Source of the DNA: Bradyrhizobium tropiciagri
GTDB lineage: Bacteria > Pseudomonadota > Alphaproteobacteria > Rhizobiales > Xanthobacteraceae
Reading direction: 5' to 3'
DNA: 64,000 bases
Assembly: GCF_018130505.1 (NCBI RefSeq)
Contig: NZ_JAFCKH010000005.1
Span: 372,001 to 436,000, forward strand
Of this stretch, positions 44,607-53,794 are shown one piece after another. Both the position numbers and the translations under genes were made by a program. The number at the start of each line of letters is the position of its first letter. Position 1 is the stretch's first letter. The notes beneath the pieces were generated by a model. It was not told the origin of the DNA and searched no databases. It saw only the letters and a program-made list of their open reading frames with translations.

Positions 44607-46169
44607 TTAAACCTGCTTCGGATCGAGCGTGATCGCCCACAGCTCGACATCCTTGCGGTCGCGCAGGCTCACCGTCATCTGGCCGCTCTTGCCGTCGATC
44701 TTGACGTGGCCGAAGAACTGCATGTCGGCCGACGGCGGCAGGTTCTGGTTGGCTTCGCCCGGCGCCTTGACGAACTTCACCTCGGGACCGAACGTGTTGT
44801 CGAGTTCGTTCGGGCCGAACGTGCCGGCGTGCAGCGGGCCGGAGACGAACTCCCAGAACGGGTCGAAGTCCTGGAACTGGGCCTTGTTCGGGTTGTAGTA
44901 GTGCGCGGCGGCGTAGTGCACGTCGGCAGTCAGCCACACCGTGTTGACGACGCCCGACGTCTTGATGAAGCGCAGGATGTCGGCGATCTCGAGTTCACGG
45001 CCGCGCGCCGGGCCGTCGCCCTGGGCGAAGGCCTCCGAGCCCTTCTTGTTGGTGGCATCGTCATAGACGATCAGCGACAGCGGCATGTCGGAGGCGATCA
45101 CCTTCCAGGTGGCGCGCGAGTTGAGCAGGCCGCGCTTCAGCCAGGCGAGCTGGTCGGGCCCGAGGAAATAGGCGCCGGGATCGTAGCTCTCCTGGAGGTT
45201 CGGACCGTTCGGGCCGCGATAGCTGCGCTCGTCGAGCATGAACACGTCGAGATGCGGACCGTAGCTCAGCGTGCGGTAGACCCGGCCCGGCTCGACGATG
45301 CTCTCGCGCATCGGATACATCTCGTGGAAGGCGCGGGCGGCGCGGGCGGCGAGCAGCGTGATGTCGCGCTCCTTGTAGGCGGCGGGCAGCTGCTTCGACA
45401 GCGACCAGTTGTTAGTCACCTCGTGATCGTCCCACTGCACGAAGATCGGCACCTCGGCGTTGAAGGCGCGCACGTTCGCATCGAGCATGTTGTACTTGTG
45501 CGCCGCGCGGTATTCGTCGAGCGTCTCGGCGACCTTGGCCTTCTCGGGAATGGTGAGGTTCTTCCAGACCTTGCCGTCGGGAAGCTTGACCTCGGCAGGG
45601 ATCACGCCGTCGGCATAGATGGTGTCGCCGGAGTGCAGCAGGAAATCCGGATTGTGCTTCTTCATCGCGGCGAAGGTGATCATGCCGCCGTCGTCGGGAT
45701 TGATGCCCCAGCCTTGGCCGGCGACGTCCCCGCCCCACACGAAGGAGACGTCGCGGCGGTCGCCCGGCGCAGTGCGGAAGCGGCCGAGCACCGGCTCGCC
45801 GACGATGTCGGTGTGCGAGAGGTCGCGGAAGCGGACGCGGTAGAAGATGTCCTGGCCCGCCGGCAGGTTCTCCAGCAGCATCTTGGCGGTGAAGTCGCTT
45901 TCCGGCAGCGCCGCGATCGGCGGCAGCGTGCGGGCGTCCTTGAACGATTCGGTAGTCGCGACCTCGACGATCATCTGTGACGGGCGGTCGGCCCGCGCCC
46001 ACACCACGCCGCCGTCGACGCCGACATCGCCCGACTGCACCCCATGGGTGATCACCGGACGATCGGCGGCGCGCGACAGATACGGCATCGCGATCAGGCC
46101 GACGCCGGTCGCGGCCGTGGTGGACAGAAAGCGTCGGCGCGAAATATTGCGCGAAAGGCGGATCGTCAT
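44607..46169 (-). CDS. phoD: Alkaline phosphatase D (PhoD-like), Tat-exported
   Basis: A 520-residue periplasmic or secreted phosphomonoesterase/phosphodiesterase. The Tat signal is NISRRRFLSTTAATGVG; mature sequence begins near RAADRPVITHGVQSGDV, a PhoD hallmark. Metal-site motifs HSGDTIYADG, QWDDHEVTNN and LTADVHYAAAHYY are present; PhoD enzymes use Fe/Ca. The ATG at 46169 has AGGAGC 6 nt upstream. No clear pho box was found upstream. Confidence 0.92.
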   Translation of the reverse strand: MTIRLSRNISRRRFLSTTAATGVGLIAMPYLSRAADRPVITHGVQSGDVGVDGGVVWARADRPSQMIVEVATTESFKDARTLPPIAALPESDFTAKMLLENLPAGQDIFYRVRFRDLSHTDIVGEPVLGRFRTAPGDRRDVSFVWGGDVAGQGWGINPDDGGMITFAAMKKHNPDFLLHSGDTIYADGVIPAEVKLPDGKVWKNLTIPEKAKVAETLDEYRAAHKYNMLDANVRAFNAEVPIFVQWDDHEVTNNWSLSKQLPAAYKERDITLLAARAARAFHEMYPMRESIVEPGRVYRTLSYGPHLDVFMLDERSYRGPNGPNLQESYDPGAYFLGPDQLAWLKRGLLNSRATWKVIASDMPLSLIVYDDATNKKGSEAFAQGDGPARGRELEIADILRFIKTSGVVNTVWLTADVHYAAAHYYNPNKAQFQDFDPFWEFVSGPLHAGTFGPNELDNTFGPEVKFVKAPGEANQNLPPSADMQFFGHVKIDGKSGQMTVSLRDRKDVELWAITLDPKQV

Positions 46170-46290
46170 GGAAAGCTCCTCAGCGTCACGACGCGACAAT
46201 GCGCCGCAGGCGAGGAAAGACCTAGAAAAATTCCATGACGGCCGGATTACAGGGGGGGCAGGCAGCGGGCTGTCGGGATAGTGCGTCGTG

Positions 46291-46323
46291 GCAGCCGCCG
46301 GCTACTTTGCATGGGGTTGTTTT
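46291..46323. repeat. 33-bp dispersed repeat, copy 2
   Basis: Identical over 33 bp to 10964-10996 (core GGCTACTTTGCATGGGGTTG). The flanks differ on both sides, apart from scattered similarity downstream. Confidence 0.75.
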
Positions 46324-46459
46324 CGCCATTTGGGTAGCTCGCCCAGCGGCGACGGGCTTTCGCGCATGGCTATCGCGTCGCGAAGACGGTCCCGACCCGC
46401 ATGTGGGAGAGGCAGGCCTTTGCGAATAGATCCGATTCGTAAGGTGAGTTTGCTGTTAG

Positions 46460-46618
46460 GGCTCCCTCCCCCTTGCGGGGGAAGGTTGGGGAGAGGGGTG
46501 GCCCCGGGCTCCGGCCGAAGAGGGTGAAGGAGGCTCGCTCAATCGTGCGGCGCTGGTCGCGTGCTCAACTTGGCAGCGGAGCAAGCGGCACCCCTCTCCC
46601 GCAAGCGGAGAGGGAGCC
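46460..46618. repeat. CCCTCTCCC-type long palindromic repeat
   Basis: GGCTCCCTCCCCCTTGCGGG at the left and CCCTCTCCCGCAAGCGGAGA with GGGAGCC at the right are inverted, with a diverged ~90-bp middle. It lies downstream of the TAXI gene (minus-strand stop at 46667), where it may serve as terminator. Related to 35271-35417. Confidence 0.75.
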
Positions 46619-46666
46619 CTGCCGTCGGTGGCTCCCTCACGGAAGTGAGGCGCGCTCAGTAGAACT

Positions 46667-48070
46667 TCACGCCGTTCCCGCTGCCCTGAACTGCGTAGCG
46701 GCGCGCTGCAAATTCTGGGGCATGCTCATCAGCAGCGCCTTGCGGTCGGCGACGGCGTTGTGGAACTGCTCGAGCGCGATGTTGAACGCGGTCAGCGTGC
46801 CCTCTTCGATGGCGCCGTGCTCGTAGCACAATAGCGTGTGGCGCAGGATGTCGTCGGCTTCGGCCTGCAGCTGGTCGAGCTCGTCGGTCGAATCGCTCTG
46901 CCGCGCGGTCTTCAGCATCTCCAGCAGGCGCTCGCGCTGCGAGGTGTTGGTGTTGCGCTCGTCCTGCTTGAGATAGCCGGCGAACCACGCGCCGGCCGAG
47001 CCCATCGCCGACAGCGCCATCAGGCCCCACCAGATGTAATCGCTGTAGCGGTCGAGGAAGGTCTTCTCCTCGCCGTCGACGAAGGCGGCGGCGCCCGGAT
47101 GCGCCGGGATGGTGGCGTCCTTGTCGGTGTCGGGCGTCTCGATCTTGGCCGCGAGCGGGAAGTCGCTCTTGAGCTGTTGCCGCACCGCGAACAATTGCCG
47201 CGTGAACGCCGCCACCGTCGAGTCCGACAGGCCCCTTCGCGCGACGATGTGGTGGGCGAAGCTGATGGTCTTGACTTCGTCCTCGGGCCGGTTGGCGGAG
47301 CCGAGCGAACCGGCGGGAATCTCCGCGGCCTCATAGGCCGGATGGTTCTGCGCGATGGCTTCGGCGGCGTCGATCGCGAGGAAGGCCGGCTCGCCGCCGT
47401 CGCGGCTCGAGGCGGCGATGGCGTCGATCGTGATCTTGCTGTTGGCGGGACCGGCGGCGAGATAGGCGTCGGCCCTCTGGCTCCGGATTGCCTCGGCGGC
47501 CTCGTTGGCCGGGAACTGGATGATCTCGACCTTCAGCGGATCGACGCCGTATTGCTGCAGGATCGTCTTCAGCAGATTGACGTTGGCCTGGGTGCGGCCG
47601 ACGACCCCGATCTTGCGGCCGGCGAGCTGCGTGATCTTGGTGATCTTGGCGCCCCTGCGCGCCTTGCCCTTTGTGGCCGGCGCCCACATCACCACGACAT
47701 TCTTGCGCAGCGTTGCGACCGCCTGCGCGTTCTTCGGCACGTCGAGATCGCCGCGGATGATGGCGAGATCGGCCTTGCCGTCGGCCAGCGTCTGCGCGCT
47801 GGCGGTGGCGCCGTCGGTCTGCACCGGCCGGAGCTTGACCTGGCTGCGCGGCTGGTTGTTGAAGGCTTGCGCCAGCGCCTGCACGACCCTGAGATCGTCG
47901 CTGTTGGCCGGTCCCACCGCGATCCGCAGCGTCACCGGGCGCATGGCAAAGTAATATCCGGCGGCGAGCGCGCCGATGATGGCCAGCGCGCCTGCGATCA
48001 GAACGAAAATCAGCCGCCGCGTTGCCGAACGTAGCGGCTTGGGCGATAGGCTGGCGGGGCCGTCGGTCAT
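46667..48070 (-). CDS. TAXI family TRAP transporter solute-binding protein, membrane-anchored
   Basis: A 467-residue protein. A membrane helix at about 22-42 replaces a cleavable signal. A periplasmic TAXI-type binding domain follows (LRIAVGPANSDDLRVVQAL, ADLAIIRGDL, GRKIGVVGRTQANVNLLKTI). A second helix at about 340-360 (YIWWGLMALSAMGSAGAWFAG) leads to a ~90-residue cytoplasmic helical tail. That tail is unusual for a binding protein and suggests a sensing or docking role. No TRAP membrane subunit is nearby. The start is at 48070 (MTDGPASL). Confidence 0.82.
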   Translation of the reverse strand: MTDGPASLSPKPLRSATRRLIFVLIAGALAIIGALAAGYYFAMRPVTLRIAVGPANSDDLRVVQALAQAFNNQPRSQVKLRPVQTDGATASAQTLADGKADLAIIRGDLDVPKNAQAVATLRKNVVVMWAPATKGKARRGAKITKITQLAGRKIGVVGRTQANVNLLKTILQQYGVDPLKVEIIQFPANEAAEAIRSQRADAYLAAGPANSKITIDAIAASSRDGGEPAFLAIDAAEAIAQNHPAYEAAEIPAGSLGSANRPEDEVKTISFAHHIVARRGLSDSTVAAFTRQLFAVRQQLKSDFPLAAKIETPDTDKDATIPAHPGAAAFVDGEEKTFLDRYSDYIWWGLMALSAMGSAGAWFAGYLKQDERNTNTSQRERLLEMLKTARQSDSTDELDQLQAEADDILRHTLLCYEHGAIEEGTLTAFNIALEQFHNAVADRKALLMSMPQNLQRAATQFRAAGTA

Positions 48071-48293
48071 CGATCTCGCTAACAAAATCCTTGGAAGTCA
48101 GGTCTTGGTCAGGTCTCGGGACGATCAACGCACACGCATCGCAGCATTGTAGCAAATTAATGATCCGCCTGAGGTTACATCTGCGTCATGGTTACCAGCG
48201 GCCATAGGACGCGATTTCGGCCTCAATTTCGGCGTGGATCCCATGCCGTGGGCCAGTTGTTAGGCTAAAGTCGGGGCCAAACGGGAGGTTGCC

Positions 48294-48599
48294 ATGGTCG
48301 AACGGCTGTCAGCGGAGGCCCGCAAGGCCGCGCTTTGGGAATTGGCGGGCTGGTCGGAACTGGCCGGGCGCGAGGCGATCGCAAAAACCTTCGTGTTCAA
48401 GGATTTCAACGAGGCGTTCGGCTTCATGGCGCGCGCCGCGCTGGTCGCGGAGAAGAACGACCACCATCCGGAATGGAAGAACGTCTACAAGACGGTCGAG
48501 GTCGTGCTGGCGACCCATGAGGTCAGCGGGGTCACCAAGCGCGACATCGATCTCGCCAAGGCCATGAACGCGATCGCGCGGCAGCTCGGGGTCAATTGA
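48294..48599 (+). CDS. 4a-hydroxytetrahydrobiopterin dehydratase (PCD/DCoH)
   Basis: A 101-residue enzyme that dehydrates pterin-4a-carbinolamine, recycling the cofactor of aromatic amino acid hydroxylases. The active-site block [20 protein letters not shown] carries the conserved His pair, and [19 protein letters not shown] precedes it; length is standard. GGGAGG lies 5 nt before the ATG. No phenylalanine hydroxylase gene is in the window, so an alternative pterin role is open. Confidence 0.94.
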   Translation: MVERLSAEARKAALWELAGWSELAGREAIAKTFVFKDFNEAFGFMARAALVAEKNDHHPEWKNVYKTVEVVLATHEVSGVTKRDIDLAKAMNAIARQLGVN

Positions 48600-48690
48600 C
48601 CGGGCGGCTGCAATCTTGCGCTGATTGGCTGACATCCCCAGATTCGGCTCGAGCGGCTGCGGTATTACGCGGCGCCGGGGAACCTTAGTC

Positions 48691-49083
48691 ATGGCATCGA
48701 CTGAACACGACGTGGGATTTGGGCCTGCCGACCGGCTGGCGCAGGACCCCGAAAGCGTGCGCCGCCGCTTCTGGACCAAGTTCAAGAAGGTGGTGGTGAG
48801 CCTGCCGTTCGCCGAGGATCTGCTCGCCGCCTATTACTGCGCCTTCGACCGCCAGACGCCACGCCACGTTCAGGCATCGCTGCTCGGCGCCATCGCCTAT
48901 TTCGTGCTGCCGTTCGATTTCGTGCCGGACATGCTGCCGGTCCTCGGCTTCACCGATGACGCCGCAGTGCTCGCGACCGCGATCCGCATGGTGGCCAGCC
49001 ACATCACTCCCGAGCATCGCGAAGCCGCGCGCGCCGCGCTGAAGCGGGGCGTGGTCGAATCCGCGCCCGATCCGTCGTCCTGA
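48691..49083 (+). CDS. YkvA family protein (DUF1232)
   Basis: A 130-residue protein with the DUF1232 core: ASLLGAIAYFVLPFDFVPDMLPVLGFTDDAAVLATAIRMV, in which PFDFxPDxxPxxGxxDD is the signature. Two short hydrophobic segments suggest membrane association. Function is unknown. The start at 48691 (MASTEHDVG) is chosen by homology; an upstream in-frame ATG at 48625 adds low-quality sequence. Confidence 0.88.
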   Translation: MASTEHDVGFGPADRLAQDPESVRRRFWTKFKKVVVSLPFAEDLLAAYYCAFDRQTPRHVQASLLGAIAYFVLPFDFVPDMLPVLGFTDDAAVLATAIRMVASHITPEHREAARAALKRGVVESAPDPSS

Positions 49084-49093
49084 GATCGTCCTG

Positions 49094-49183
49094 CGTAGCC
49101 CGGATGAAGCGAAGCGCAATCCGGGGCCGCTCTCGCCCGTTGAACGACCGCCCCGGATTTCGCTGCGCTCCATCCGGGCTACG
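49094..49183. repeat. GTAGCCCGGATG-type palindromic repeat
   Basis: CGTAGCCCGGATGAAGCGAA at the left is inverted at the right as GCGCTCCATCCGGGCTACG, with inner AATCCGGGGC/CCCCGGATT. The 90-bp element lies between the convergent YkvA and quinone oxidoreductase genes and would form a bidirectional hairpin. Confidence 0.85.
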
Positions 49184-49191
49184 GTCTCCCC

Positions 49192-50172
49192 TCAGCTTCC
49201 CGGATGCAGAATCACCTTGCCCATCGCCTTGCGGCCGGCCAGCACCTTGAGCGCTTCCGCGGTCTGCGACAGCGGGAAGGTGCGGTCGACATGCGAGGAG
49301 ATCTTGCCCTCGGCGGTCCACTGCACCAGCTTCTCGAGGTTCTTGCGGTTCTTCTCCGGATTCTGCCGCGCCCACGCGCCCCAGAACACGCCGCGGATAT
49401 CGCAGCCCTTCAACAGCGCGAGGTTGAGCGGGATCTTCGGAATCTCGCCGGCGGCAAAGCCGATCACCAGGAAGCGGCCTTCCCACGCTGTCGAGCGCAG
49501 CGCCGCTTCGGCATAGGCGCCGCCGACCGGATCGAACACGATGTCGGCACCCTTGCCGCCGGTCAGCTTGCGCAGGCCTTCCTTCAGGTCTTCCTTGGCG
49601 TAGTTCAGCGTCAACTCGGCGCCGTGCTGCTTGGCGAATTCGAGCTTCTCGTCCGATGAGGCGCAGGCGATCACCTTAAGGCCCATCAGCTTGCCGAGTT
49701 CGCACGCAGCCAATCCGGTGCCGCCGGCGGCGCCGAGCACCGCGAGCGTCTCGCCCGACTTCGGGCTGGCGCGATCTTCCAGCGCATGCAGTGCGGTGCC
49801 GTAGATGATGATGATCCCTGCGGCGCGGTCGTAGTCGAGGCTGTCGGGAATCTTCACGATCGAATTCGCCGGCAGCGCGATCTTGTCGCGCGCGCCGTTG
49901 TGGCCGCACGACGCGACGACACGGTCGCCGACCTTCAGATCGGTGACGCCGTCGCCGACGCTCTCGATCACGCCGGCAACTTCGGCGGCCGGCGAGAACG
50001 GGAACGGCGGTTTGATCTGGTACTTGCCCTGGATCATCAGGATGTCGAAGAAGTTCAGCGCCGCCGCCTTGATCGCGATCACGGCTTCGCCAGGTCCCGC
50101 CACCGGATCCGGCACGTCAGCCAGCACGAGATCGTCGGGTTGACAGTATTGCGAGCAGAGGATGGCTTTCAT
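49192..50172 (-). CDS. NADPH:quinone oxidoreductase family protein (zinc-free MDR)
   Basis: A 326-residue medium-chain reductase without catalytic zinc ligands. MKAILCSQYCQPDDL begins a GroES-like domain with AALNFFDILMIQGKY and GDRVVAS; the Rossmann motif is LGAAGGTGLAA. NSIVKIPDSLDYDRAAG and DPVGG are typical of the QOR group. Likely substrates are quinones or enals. It diverges from a dienoyl-CoA-reductase-like SDR with 90 bp between starts. Confidence 0.9.
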   Translation of the reverse strand: MKAILCSQYCQPDDLVLADVPDPVAGPGEAVIAIKAAALNFFDILMIQGKYQIKPPFPFSPAAEVAGVIESVGDGVTDLKVGDRVVASCGHNGARDKIALPANSIVKIPDSLDYDRAAGIIIIYGTALHALEDRASPKSGETLAVLGAAGGTGLAACELGKLMGLKVIACASSDEKLEFAKQHGAELTLNYAKEDLKEGLRKLTGGKGADIVFDPVGGAYAEAALRSTAWEGRFLVIGFAAGEIPKIPLNLALLKGCDIRGVFWGAWARQNPEKNRKNLEKLVQWTAEGKISSHVDRTFPLSQTAEALKVLAGRKAMGKVILHPGS

Positions 50173-50262
50173 GGACACACCTGATGTTCGGACGCAAAAA
50201 GGCTGAAAGCTTCTTTGCCGGATTTGGCGCGGAGCGACAATACAAAGCGGAGGGATCAAACT

Positions 50263-51102
50263 ATGTTTGAAAAAGGCCTGCTGGCGAACAAGCGCATCCT
50301 GATCACCGGCGGCGGCTCCGGCCTCGGCGCCGCGATGGGCCGCCGATTCGCCGAGCTCGGTGCCGAGCTGATCATCTGCGGACGCAGGCAAGAACTGCTG
50401 GAGGAGACCGCAGCCAAATTCCGTAGTGAATTCGGCGCCAAAGTCTCGACGGCGCGCTGCGATATCCGCGACGGCGCCGCGGTCGAGGCGCTGATGGACC
50501 AGGTCTGGCAGGACGCGCCGATCGACGTACTCGTCAACAATGCTGCCGCAACCTTCATCGCGCAGACCGAACACATGTCATTCCGTGCGGCGGACGCGAT
50601 CCTCGCACCGACCCTGCACGGCACGCTGTACTGCACGCTCGCGGCCGGGCGCCGCTGGATCGAGGGCAAGCACAGGGGCGTGGTGCTCTCGATCCTCTCG
50701 ACCTCGACCATCACCGGCCGCGCCTTCACCGTGCCGTCGTCGATGGCCAAGACCGCGGTGCTGGCGATGACGAAGAGTCTTGCGGTCGAATGGGGCCCGA
50801 AGGGCATCCGCACCGTGGCGATCGCGCCCGGCGCGTTCCCTACACCGGGCGCGACCGGCCAGTTGCGGCCCGAGGGGCGCGGCGAGAGCTGGGCGCAGCG
50901 TGTTCCGCTCGGCCGCGCCGGCGAGCACGCCGAGCTAGCCAACCTCGCGAGCTTTTTGATCTCGGACCAGGGCGGCTACATCAACGGCGAGATGGTGGTT
51001 GTCGATGGCGGCGCGCATCTGCGCAGTTCCGGTGCCGAGGACCTGCTGCAATGGACCGACGAACAGTGGGAGAAGCAGCGCGCGGCGCGCGCAAAGGGAT
51101 GA
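50263..51102 (+). CDS. SDR family oxidoreductase, 2,4-dienoyl-CoA reductase-like
   Basis: A 279-residue SDR. The cofactor loop is ITGGGSGLGAAMGRRFAELG, with CGRRQE favouring NADPH; NNAAATF follows. The usual YxxxK is missing: VPSSMAKTAVLAMTKSLAVEWG has Ser where Tyr should be, exactly the arrangement of 2,4-dienoyl-CoA reductases (DECR), which use a different Tyr. PGAFPTPGA also fits. It would reduce dienoyl-CoA during unsaturated fatty acid breakdown. GGAGGG lies 8 nt before the ATG. Confidence 0.88.
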   Translation: MFEKGLLANKRILITGGGSGLGAAMGRRFAELGAELIICGRRQELLEETAAKFRSEFGAKVSTARCDIRDGAAVEALMDQVWQDAPIDVLVNNAAATFIAQTEHMSFRAADAILAPTLHGTLYCTLAAGRRWIEGKHRGVVLSILSTSTITGRAFTVPSSMAKTAVLAMTKSLAVEWGPKGIRTVAIAPGAFPTPGATGQLRPEGRGESWAQRVPLGRAGEHAELANLASFLISDQGGYINGEMVVVDGGAHLRSSGAEDLLQWTDEQWEKQRAARAKG

Positions 51103-51248
51103 TCGAGGCATAACGCGCGGCGGACCCGCTACCCACACGAACGTCTCGAGGTAACTGCCTTCCCAAGCACGCGTTTCCCGGTTATCCATCCGCACCGGCG
51201 AGGGGGAATCGCCGGGCCATCTTCCAGTCACAATGATGGGGGAACCAG

Positions 51249-51848
51249 TTGGCCGTGCGGCAAATACTGACATCGCTGGTTGCCTGTAGCCTGGTGTGCG
51301 GGATCATCTCCGTCGCGCCGGTGCAGGCTGCGCCCAAGAAGGACGCGAAAGACGCGGCGAAGCCCGCGCCTTCGGCGGCAGCAGCGGCGGCCGGCGGCGC
51401 CGAGCCGACCCTGATCGGGCAATTCGGCACCTGGGGCGCCTACACCGCCGCGCCAAACGGCAAGAAGGTCTGTTTTGCGCTCGCCAAGCCATCGACGTCG
51501 AAGACCAACCCGCCGAACCGGCCACGCGATCCGGCCTATGCCTTCATCTCGACCCGTCCGTCAGAGAAGGTCGTCAACGAAGTCTCGATCATGATCGGCT
51601 ACGCGGTGAAGCCGGGCTCCGAATCGACGCTGCAGGTCGGCGGCGGGACCTACGCGATGTACACCCAGGGCGACGGCCTCTGGATCAAGAACGCGGCCGA
51701 AGAGGAGCGGATGGTCGAATCCATGCGCAAATCGGCCGAGGTGACGGTCAAGGCCGTCTCCGCCAAGGGCACCGAGACCATCGACACGTTCTCCCTGAAG
51801 GGGCTGTCGCAGGCGCTCGACCGGCTGGGCCAGGACTGCCGGCGCTAG
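51249..51848 (+). CDS. Invasion-associated locus B (IalB) family protein
   Basis: A 199-residue exported protein: signal peptide ~1-27 ([20 protein letters not shown]), an Ala/Lys linker, then the IalB domain with [34 protein letters not shown] and [17 protein letters not shown]. The two remaining Cys (near 75 and 197) likely pair. Family name comes from Bartonella; in rhizobia the role is unknown. Start codon TTG at 51249 or GTG at 51255. Confidence 0.87.
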   Translation: MAVRQILTSLVACSLVCGIISVAPVQAAPKKDAKDAAKPAPSAAAAAAGGAEPTLIGQFGTWGAYTAAPNGKKVCFALAKPSTSKTNPPNRPRDPAYAFISTRPSEKVVNEVSIMIGYAVKPGSESTLQVGGGTYAMYTQGDGLWIKNAAEEERMVESMRKSAEVTVKAVSAKGTETIDTFSLKGLSQALDRLGQDCRR

Positions 51849-52020
51849 GGCGGCAGACCCGAATCGGCGTTGTTTATGGACCGCAGAAGGCCTATTTGAG
51901 GACCGCGGCGTAGGCTTGGGCAAAGGCGCAAAGCGTCGTGCCTGCCATTCGTCCATTGCTATTGAAGGTGGGCACGCTCCGGTTCGCCCAACCCTACGGC
52001 TACGCTTGAAAGCCCATCTG

Positions 52021-53220
52021 ATGTCGATGACTGACGCTACGGCCAATACGCTGGTCGAAAAGGTTCCGCTTGAGACCTATGTGCCGCCGGCCAGGCCGTC
52101 GCTGATCGGGCTGTCGCGCGCCGAGATCGCCGATCGCCTCGGCGAGATCGGCGTTGCCGCCTCGCAGCGCAAGATGCGCACCCAGCAGCTCTGGCACTGG
52201 ATGTATTTCCGCGGCGCCAAGAACTTTGCCGAGATGACCAACGTCTCGAAGGACATGCGCGCCGAATTGGAGAAGCATTTTACCGTCGACCGCCCCGAGG
52301 TGGTCGCCGAGCAGATCTCCAACGACGGCACCCGCAAATGGCTGCTGCGGCTGCCGAGCGGCAATGCGCTGGAGCGACCGCACGAGGTCGAGTGCGTCTA
52401 CATTCCCGAGACCGACCGCGGCACGCTGTGCGTCTCCTCGCAGGTCGGCTGCACGCTGAACTGCGCGTTCTGCCACACCGGCACACAGCGGCTGGTGCGC
52501 AATCTCACCGCCGGCGAGATCGTCGGCCAGGTGATGGTCGCGCGGGATCGTTTGAATGATTGGGCCGATCGCGAGGACGGCACGCGCCGCGTCACCAACA
52601 TCGTGATGATGGGGATGGGCGAGCCGCTCTACAATTTCGATGCCGTGCGCGATGCGCTCCTGATCGTCGCCGACAATGAAGGCATCGGCATCTCCCGCCG
52701 CCGCATTACCTTGTCGACCTCGGGCGTGGTGCCGAACATTGCGCGCACCGGCGAGGAGATCGGCGTGATGCTGGCGATCTCGCTGCATGCGGTGCGCGAC
52801 GAGTTGCGCAACGAGCTGGTGCCGCTGAATCGCAAATATCCGATCAAGGAGCTGCTGCAGGCCTGCCGCGATTACCCCGGCGCCTCCAACGCGCGGCGCA
52901 TCACTTTCGAATATGTGATGCTCAAGGGCGTCAACGATTCGCTCGATGATGCGAAGCTGCTCGTCAAGCTGCTCAAGGGCATTCCGGCGAAGATCAATCT
53001 GATCCCGTTCAATCCATGGCCGGGCACCGCCTATGAATGCTCGGACTGGGACCAGATCGAAAAATTCTCCGAATACATCTTCAACGCCGGCTACTCCTCG
53101 CCCGTGCGCACTCCGCGCGGCCGCGACATCCTCGCCGCCTGCGGCCAGCTCAAGTCGGAGACCGAAAAGCTGTCCGCGCGCGAGCGCCAGGCGCTGCGCG
53201 CGATGGCGATGACGGATTGA
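52021..53220 (+). CDS. rlmN: Dual-specificity 23S rRNA/tRNA adenine-C2 methyltransferase RlmN
   Basis: A radical SAM enzyme methylating C2 of A2503 in 23S rRNA and A37 in some tRNAs. The 399-residue product has the SAM cluster [12 protein letters not shown] (Cys144, 148, 151), [11 protein letters not shown] and [13 protein letters not shown]. The two conserved reaction cysteines are Cys125 (HEVECVYIP) and the methyl-carrying Cys374 (LAACGQL), matching E. coli Cys118 and Cys355. The start at 52021 is set by homology. Confidence 0.97.
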   Translation: MSMTDATANTLVEKVPLETYVPPARPSLIGLSRAEIADRLGEIGVAASQRKMRTQQLWHWMYFRGAKNFAEMTNVSKDMRAELEKHFTVDRPEVVAEQISNDGTRKWLLRLPSGNALERPHEVECVYIPETDRGTLCVSSQVGCTLNCAFCHTGTQRLVRNLTAGEIVGQVMVARDRLNDWADREDGTRRVTNIVMMGMGEPLYNFDAVRDALLIVADNEGIGISRRRITLSTSGVVPNIARTGEEIGVMLAISLHAVRDELRNELVPLNRKYPIKELLQACRDYPGASNARRITFEYVMLKGVNDSLDDAKLLVKLLKGIPAKINLIPFNPWPGTAYECSDWDQIEKFSEYIFNAGYSSPVRTPRGRDILAACGQLKSETEKLSARERQALRAMAMTD

Positions 53221-53243
53221 GCTTCGCTCGTCGCAATGACGGG
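53221..53243. repeat. Half copy of CGTCATTGCGAG-type repeat
   Basis: GCTTCGCTCGTCGCAATGAC, then GGG, directly after the rlmN stop equals one arm of the repeat at 28692-28777; the other arm is missing, so this is a truncated copy. Confidence 0.6.
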
Positions 53244-53251
53244 AGGGTAGC

Positions 53252-53743
53252 ATGGCTCTGATCGGCCGCCTGTTCGTCGTCGCGTTCGCGTTCCTGATGG
53301 CCTGCTTCGTCGCCGGTGCCATCGTGGTTTTCGCGGTGCTCTATCCCGAGATCAGCGATTTCGCCGGCGGCCAGATCGACCCGAGCGCGATCAATATCGT
53401 GCTCGGCTTCGGCTTCATCTTCATTTCCGGCTTCGCGCTGCTGCCCGCTTTGATCATCGTGCTGATCACCGAGGCCTTCACCATCCGAAGCGTGCTGGCC
53501 TACGCCGTCGGCGGCGCGCTGGTCGGCGCCGCCTGCTATCTCGGGCTGGTGCCGTTCGACCCTGATATGATGCAGTTCCACGGCATCGTGCGCCGGCACA
53601 TGGAGATCATGACCGGCGCCGGCATCGTCGCCGGTCTGGTCTACTGGCTGATCGCCGGCCGCACCGCCGGCGCCTGGCGCGAACCGCGGCGTCCATTGAC
53701 GCCACCGCCGCCGCTGCCGTCGCAATCGCGCCCGCAGCCGTGA
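53252..53743 (+). CDS. Hypothetical membrane protein
   Basis: A 163-residue protein with four predicted helices (about 6-30, 47-70, 77-97 and 113-132) and a Pro-rich C-terminal tail (RRPLTPPPPLPSQSRPQP). GGGAGG is 5 nt before the ATG, giving good start evidence. No family recognised; similar four-helix proteins are common in alphaproteobacteria. It lies 31 bp after rlmN, possibly co-transcribed. Confidence 0.75.
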   Translation: MALIGRLFVVAFAFLMACFVAGAIVVFAVLYPEISDFAGGQIDPSAINIVLGFGFIFISGFALLPALIIVLITEAFTIRSVLAYAVGGALVGAACYLGLVPFDPDMMQFHGIVRRHMEIMTGAGIVAGLVYWLIAGRTAGAWREPRRPLTPPPPLPSQSRPQP

Positions 53744-53794
53744 TGCTTCCCATGTTGCTTCCCTTGCCCCACCGCCTCGGCTAAACCGCGCGCC

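Larger units (their letters stand above)
46170..46666. other. Repeat-filled intergenic region
   Basis: 497 bp between the phoD start and the TAXI gene stop. It holds the second copy of the 33-bp repeat (46291-46323) and a long CCCTCTCCC-type palindrome (46460-46618). No gene is supported here. The phoD promoter must lie in the first ~120 bp, but no clear -35/-10 pair stands out. Confidence 0.5.
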
